Positions 58,051 through 64,000 of a DNA stretch of 64,000 nt are shown here, one piece after another. The first letter of the stretch is position 1. Every line of letters starts with the position of its first letter. Both the position numbers and the translations under genes were made by a program. Origin of the DNA: Amyloporia xantha (lineage: Eukaryota; Basidiomycota; Agaricomycetes; Polyporales; Adustoporiaceae); the NCBI GenBank assembly GCA_036971615.1, contig JAYKKR010000043.1, forward strand, positions 124,001 to 188,000, in the 5' to 3' direction. The notes under the pieces were generated by a model. It was not told the origin of the DNA. It saw nothing but the letters and a program-made list of their open reading frames with translations, and ran no database searches.

Positions 58051-60035
58051 CTACGCAACCTTCGCGAACCAGACATCCGCCCTCTGCTCGACATCACCGT
58101 CGGTTTTAGGCGATCTCCTCTGGTCGAATACCACATCTATGATCCCTAGACCCACGACTTTTCCCTCGCGTACAAGGAATTCAGCAGGAACCTCCTTATC
58201 ACCCAATTGTCTGTATACAAATGGGGTAGTATCCTTGCCGTATCCATGCGGGAATAGGTATGAATGGGAGAAGAGGAAGACTTCCTTTGTATGATGCCGA
58301 AGGCGTACGTGGGATGACCACATACGTGGCCAGGCAGCGTAAAGGGCTGCTTGACCTTCTGCAAATTGCTTACACGTTTTGTAGTCCGCAATGACTTTCT
58401 GACAGGGAGCGGAGTCCGTCGATGGTGTGCAAAGCGTGAAGGTTCCATATCCAGGATTAGAGTATGTGCCAGAGTACTGCTCCAAAGGAACAGAGTGAGG
58501 CTCTTGATTAGCTTGCTTCGCATCCTGTCCATCTTGCTTCAGCGTGGAGGGGGGATTGATTAAGCTATCGACAAAATGCTGGAGTCCCAGAACACGATCG
58601 ACGATTTGGGATAGAACAGTACTGCAAGCGGCAAGTGAACCATCCGTATTTGTCAGGGCGACCATGCCGACGTTATCGGAGGGCAGGAACATGACAATCG
58701 ACGAAAAACCAGGAATACCACCTGTATGGATGATAACCTTACGTCCCAGAGCACATCAATCAAAACCATCAAGGGGGTAACAGTGTTCACACACCTCACG
58801 GCCTCGGTAGGACAAACGAGCCCAGCCCAACCCGCAGCCCCTTATCGAAGTATGCTTGTCTGTGCTCACACCACTTGCGATATAATGAGCTCTGGTCGTC
58901 TCCTCAAAGACAGTCGGGGGAATGATAATAGCTTCCGACAGAGGGTCGACACCATGGTTCAACAGAGTCGCTAGCCATTTTGCCTGAACAGCTCATCAAT
59001 GTCCATCACATAACACACTGCCGGAATAGCAAATCGCCTGCGTACCATGTCTCTAGTGCTGGAGATAATTCCACCAGGGCCGGCGATAGCTTCGGCCGTT
59101 CCTGGTTTGAACCAGAACGGGATCCGCCGTCCGGTGGTTATCCAGCACTGACTCAACTGTCCACTTTTCTCGGCTTCCTCCGCGGAATAGGTGGTACTGT
59201 CCATGCAAAGTGGGATAAAGATGCGCTGCTTGACAAACTCCGTAAAGGACATTCCTGCGTAACTGGCAACGATATGTGCGGCCAACATGTACATCTAGTG
59301 GTTGGCATTCTGAGTGAGCTCCCAGTATGCTTATGGCGCACAAGCGGCAGACTCACTTGATTGTTGTATGAAATCCGCTCTCTAAGCTCATAAGTTGACT
59401 TGAGATGCCGCATTCGCCTTATAACGTCCGGTATCGTGTCTGTGTCACTATACGAGAGGTCGTGTCTATGGAACTTGATTAGATCCTCTTGGGGACGTAT
59501 GTGTACATAGAAGCTACGCACCCTGCTAAGCCTGACACATGCGCCAGTATATCCCGGACGCTTGCCTTCGCTGTTGCCCAAGGGTCCGCAAGCAGCCAGT
59601 CCGATTCCCCGGGAAAGAGGTCCTGAACTTTGGTATCCCATGTGAAAGCACGCACGCCTGGCGGGAGAGAGACGGTGTTCCGTCCTTGTGCGAAGTCATC
59701 CATCAGAATACCGATTGCACTGGCTAGAAAGGCCTTTGAGCATGATCCGATAGCAAACAGAGTCTGCGTGGTGCGATTCGTGAGCTCTACTGTATCTGTA
59801 CCCCTCGAAAGAGAGGCACACTGACATCTGCGGTGAGCTTGACACCCTCCTCAGTCATTCTACCCCAGGCGCCGAAGGCAGTTCGCGCCTTGCCAGATCC
59901 AGATAGCTGGACTGCGGCTACTGCCAGCCCAGGACCTTTCTGTTGTGAGAGGGTTTGCTCCGCAAACGACGAGACGTCTGCAGGTATAGCCCAGTCAGAT
60001 TCTGGAAGCAAGTTCGGCTCGTTATCGGAAGCCAT
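58051..60035 (-). CDS. Serine beta-lactamase-related hydrolase, copy 2 (intact)
   Basis: Exons 59826-60035, 59522-59763, 59357-59465, 59046-59294, 58795-58983, 58051-58737; 561 aa, all phases closing. Catalytic motifs of the beta-lactamase/penicillin-recognising fold: nucleophile GSCSKAFLAS (SxxK), tyrosine ISYNNQ (YxN), and IIHTGGIPGFSS (HTG in place of KTG). Before these, HVSGLAGHDLSYS, and between them GMSFTEFVKQRIFIPLCM, are typical of fungal LACTB/AmpC-like hydrolases. The C-terminal roughly 180 residues form a lipocalin-like extra domain (LEQYSGTYSNPGYGTFTL, RLRHHTKEVFLFSHSYLFPHGYG) common in this family. No signal peptide, so probably cytosolic. The substrate cannot be predicted. Tandem, same-strand duplicate of the gene at 55.2-57.2 kb. 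Confidence 0.85.
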
Positions 60036-61229
60036 AGAAGTCGTGTTCCTAGACTAGGGCGGCAGTACCGACTAGGGGAGTTATGAAAGGTTTACTTGTG
60101 GAGAATAAGAAAATGCAGCAACGTCAGCAATGAATTGGGTGTTGAACGGCGGACGCTGCTCAACGGAAGAGAAGTATGGATATGAGATTTGTGATTGGGA
60201 AATGATAGTCTATTCTGTGAATTTATACAAGTATGAGCACCTCCGCAGGATCAAATCTATGTCAACCTGTGGGATTTTTGAAGGGCGTGCAAATTGAACG
60301 CGCAGTTCAAAGGGCTGCGTACAGCTTCTCAGTCGGCAGGCAGTGAGAATATTAGCTGTCAGTACAGAGGTTCGGGGCCGCTTCACATGGATAAGATGCA
60401 AGTATCCAATAAGGATGTAGTCGGACTCACAAGTGCCCCACGCCTAGGCTGGCATACTCAAGACTTTGATGACTAGAGCATGTAGTATTGGTCATGTTGA
60501 TGGTCATTCCAGAAAGCCGCTACGAGAGTCACGGACATTGTGTGATAACAGCTTCTGTCATGTAATTATAGACAGACTGGCCGATGACAGGAATTAGCGC
60601 AGGCTATAGCAACCTGACGCTGAAAGAAGCGCTCCTCCATAAGGCCTAGGCGTTAATAATAGATGAATGCAAGTAGCAAGTACTCTAGACTAGCCTTCAT
60701 GTAACTGAGGCCGGCTCGAATGCAGTTATGCCAGAGTAAAGGAGGAACACCGTCAAATTCCTCCAAAGTTTGATGCCAACCAGATCCGCATCAATCGATC
60801 ACACAGGAAAGCTCCGAAGTCCTGGAGGAGCTGCAAGTTACGGGCAGCGGCTGCCTTTACAACGTGGACATCTTCATCTTATCATATTCATACCGCAAAC
60901 CTTCTACTTCACTGGTAGGGGAGTTTTGTGTGGGATTTCTACCATCATCAAGGTGAATTGTTTCCTCGTTGTCACGAGCGAACCACAGCACCCGTAGGTG
61001 TCGCACAACGAGTACACCGCAAGCCGAATCAATTCTCCAGCATCGACGCTAACAAAACACTCAAGTGTGATACTTATTCTTATTCTCGATTCCATTACGC
61101 TGTAAACTGCGCTGATGGTACAATACCATGTCCGTAACTTATCTAATACACAAGCGCATCCCAATGAATTTGTGCGCCCCTACGGACCGCCTCACCACCA
61201 GTCCACAGTCGCGCGGACTCTTGCTCTGT
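60036..61229. other. Intergenic interval
   Basis: Promoter region of the beta-lactamase-like gene and 3' flank of GUT1. No coding region supported. Confidence 0.5.
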
Positions 61230-63400
61230 TCACTCGTCAACGCCCTCTTCCCACGCAAGCGACCTCTCGACCGCCCGCTTCCATCCGTGCCACTTCTTCT
61301 CGCGCTCAGACTCGGGCATGTTGGGCTCAAAGGAGCGCGTGCCCTTCGTGTTCACCTCCGCAAGCGTCTCCGGCTTGCTGATGTCCCACCCAAACAGGCG
61401 TATCGCGGAGCCCGCCAAGAGCGCCGACCCAAGGGCCGTCGATCTAAACGATTTAACAGGTTATCAGTATTCAACCCGGGGAGGGACGTCGCCTAAACGC
61501 ACTCCCGCATCTCGGGCCGGACAACCGTGAACCCGCCGATGTCGGCCAAGACCTCCATCGCCATGTCGCCGTTGGTCATGCCGCCGTCGACCATGAGGAG
61601 CTTCAGGTCCGACTTGGAGTCGAGCTTCATGCTCTCGAGGATCTCGCGGGTCTGGAACGCGTTCGCTTCCAGAGTGGCGCGACAGATGTGCGCCGGCGTT
61701 GTGTACGCCGAAAGTCCTGCACGTCACGGATCCGGGTCAGGTTCAGAATGCGATGGAGAGGTTGCGTCAACGGATTCACCGATAAGCATCCCACCGGCTC
61801 CCGGGTCCCAGTAGGGAGCGAGGAGACCAGAAAATGCAGGGACGAAGTAGACGCCGCCGTTACCTGGCACAGATGCCGCGAGCGTGTTAATCTCGTCAGC
61901 GGACGAAAGCAAGCCCATAGAGTCTCGCAACCTAATGACCACAAGAGATTAACACTAAGCTATTAATTCATAGGAATAAACTAACCATTTGATAGCGCTC
62001 CCCGCGACGGCGACTGCGGTAGGCTATCAGCGGGACATTCTGTTTGCACACTCCAGATTTACTCACTACTTCCTTCCAGAGCGTACACGGGCTTGCCTTC
62101 ACGGCCGTCTTTGAATGCAACCTGAGCCACGAGCCGCATCAAACCTCGCCAGATCGTTTGCCAAATGTCTGCAACTCACCGTGCTTAACAGACCATGCGC
62201 ACTCGATACAATTTCATCGCCCGTACAGAATAGCAAGAATGCGCCGGTACCATACGTACACTTGGCCTCGCCTTGCTTTAGGCACTTGTTCCCAACAAGC
62301 GCGCCCTGTTGATCACCCACAAGACCGCCGATCTTCACGCCCTTGAGCGCGCCGTACGCCACCTCGCCGTAAACCTCGGAGGAAGAAGTGATCCTAGGCA
62401 GAACAGATGGCTTGATCTCCAAAAAGTTGAGCATGACGGGATCCCACTCGAGCGTATGGATGTTCATCAGGAGTGTTCGAGATGCGTTAGTCACTTCCGT
62501 GATATGCAACCCGTTCTCAACACCGCCAGTCAGGCGCTAAGCACGGGACATTGTCAAAAGGGCAGAGTGGAAGCCTTTGATGGAACGTACGTAAACAATC
62601 CAGGATTCTATCGTGCCGAAGAGAAGATCATCCTCTTGATGGGCCTTCCTGACCGTTTCGTCATGGTCGATCATCCAACGCAACTTTATTGCGGAAAAAT
62701 ACGTGGACAATTGCAGTCCTGTCCTGTTGATGATATGCTCAGAAGGAACTCCAGACGATTGTGGAAACATATGCACTTTTCCTTGAGCACCTTCTCGCCT
62801 AGTTTCCCTTTCCTCATAAAACCTGATTCTACTTCAATACCGACATAGCCGAGCTTGTGGTCGAAATGTGCTACGGTGTTCTTCGTTCTGGAGTCGGTCC
62901 ATACTATGGCACGACACAGTGGCTTGCCAGTCTTCCGACTCCAAGCGACGGTCGTCTCGCGTTGATTCGTGATGCCTATCCGCAACGAGTGGAAAACGCG
63001 TCAGTGTCACGTGATCTTGAATGGAGCAATACCTACCAATGACCTTGATGCTATCTTTCGACCACCCCGCGGCTTCCAGCGCCTTGCAGGCCTCGGTGAT
63101 ACAGGTATCGCAGCTGTTCATGATCTCCTCCGGGTCCTGTTCATGCCAGCTATCCAGCGGCGTTAGAACGGGCGGTCTGGAAGCGCCATAGGAATGCCGA
63201 AGACCTACCCTGGGTGGGGATAGTATTGGGGGTATTCAAGCTGATGTGAAGCTATGATGTCCGCATATTTGTCGAACACCAGAAAACGTGTGGATCTGCG
63301 AGGGTGAAATGAGGTGCGTCACGGCTGAAGAGGCGTGCAGAGCATACGTGGTCCCGCAGTCGAGAGAGCCGACAAATTCTCCTTGCTTAAGTGCAGACAT
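61230..63400 (-). CDS. GUT1: Glycerol kinase
   Basis: Phosphorylates glycerol with ATP to glycerol-3-phosphate. Eleven exons (63348-63400, 63209-63295, 63037-63149, 62777-62975, 62591-62723, 62180-62536, 62067-62121, 61986-62013, 61780-61931, 61503-61716, 61230-61443); 534 aa, all phases closing, ATG at 63400 ([18 protein letters not shown]). FGGY-kinase motifs: [13 protein letters not shown] (phosphate 1), [67 protein letters not shown] (contains the catalytic region), [26 protein letters not shown] and VDGGMTNGD (adenosine-binding), followed by [12 protein letters not shown]. Length and motifs match fungal glycerol kinases. Exon 8 is only 28 nt. Confidence 0.95.
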
Positions 63401-64000
63401 GGTGGAATAGCGGTGGCGGATACGGAGAAAGCAAGGGGAGTACCTGAAAACATGTCGGAGAAGGGCCATAGTCTTATGGCGCCTGCCCACTGCCAAGTTC
63501 GACCAAGGGCGCGCGGTCCGGGGTACCCCGGACCGTCAGCTGATGCCGACCGATCACCATCATATGAGACCCCCAAGCGCTGGGCTTCCGAAGGCGCGAG
63601 CCCCGCACAACGATTGGTAGCAGATCTCTAGTCAGCTTCCTCTCTACTTATCGGTGCACTCGCTTATGGACTGGACACATGCGATACGCCAGTCGCTAGT
63701 TGTTGAGACTTCCATCTCCAAATGATTGTGCGCTGACAGAGCACATGAATTCAGTAACGCAAGGGTATAGACAACTAGCGCTCCACTATGGCATTCACAA
63801 CTACGCCGTCACTCGTCCGGAGGCCACCACCAACCGTTCATCCGTGCCACTGAGCTTATACCTAAGCTATACGAGGCTCGGAGTGCCATGCGTGATGCCG
63901 CAGCGTCCGCGCGATGCCTGAGGAATTCATCATCGGTCCCGCAAAATGCAATCAGGCTTCGGATCTTCGGGAAAGCCGAAGATTGACATACCGATGCTTA
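63401..64000. other. Upstream flank of GUT1
   Basis: Presumed GUT1 promoter. Nothing else recognisable up to the window end. Confidence 0.5.

Overview
The window is nuclear DNA of a filamentous basidiomycete, most likely an agaricomycete (Polyporales-like by overall gene content; the order is inference). Genes are packed on both strands, carry many 50-70 nt GT-AG introns, and include basidiomycete families such as a DUF6533 seven-helix protein and a single-pass glycoprotein with a jelly-roll-like ectodomain. Exon models below were built by hand. For each one I checked that codon phase closes across every intron, except where stated.

Left part (1-9.3 kb): the 3' end of the NAD+ synthetase gene QNS1 (+), about 3 kb without a supportable gene, then a 1,222-aa RING-PH-VWA protein (-) with the architecture of fungal Far1/Ste5 pheromone-pathway scaffolds. 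Its RING finger is split by an unusually long 725-nt intron.

Island (about 9.3-16.05 kb): an AT-rich, gene-free block bounded and subdivided by three concentric pairs of perfect inverted repeats (26, 32 and 13 bp). The innermost pair looks like the ends of a 2.7-kb non-autonomous DNA transposon with CTCTGAG subterminal repeats and a CTA target duplication. From 16 to 19.5 kb only decayed or unassignable sequence is seen.

Housekeeping block (19.5-54.9 kb): DUF6533 protein (+), dynactin p24-like subunit (-), copper P-type ATPase CCC2 (+), arginine N5-methyltransferase RMT2 (+), ZIP zinc transporter (-), glycoprotein (-), TMEM97/EXPERA protein (-), tRNA m7G cofactor TRM82 (+), GH47 alpha-mannosidase (-), ERV1 sulfhydryl oxidase (+), an unidentified 334-aa protein (-), ZNHIT2-like zf-HIT protein (-), RNA helicase DBP9 (+, with a one-base frameshift) and an AGC kinase (-) that uses a GC-AG intron. 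Several pairs are divergent with short shared promoters. CCC2, the ZIP transporter and ERV1 all concern metals or thiol redox, but they are not arranged as an operon or cluster.

Right part (55.2-63.4 kb): two tandem paralogs of a serine beta-lactamase-related hydrolase with identical intron positions. One (55,222-57,240) has an in-frame stop and is probably a pseudogene; the other (58,051-60,035) is intact. Glycerol kinase GUT1 (-) follows, with 11 exons.

No rRNA, intact tRNA, CRISPR array, virus or complete autonomous transposon was recognised.
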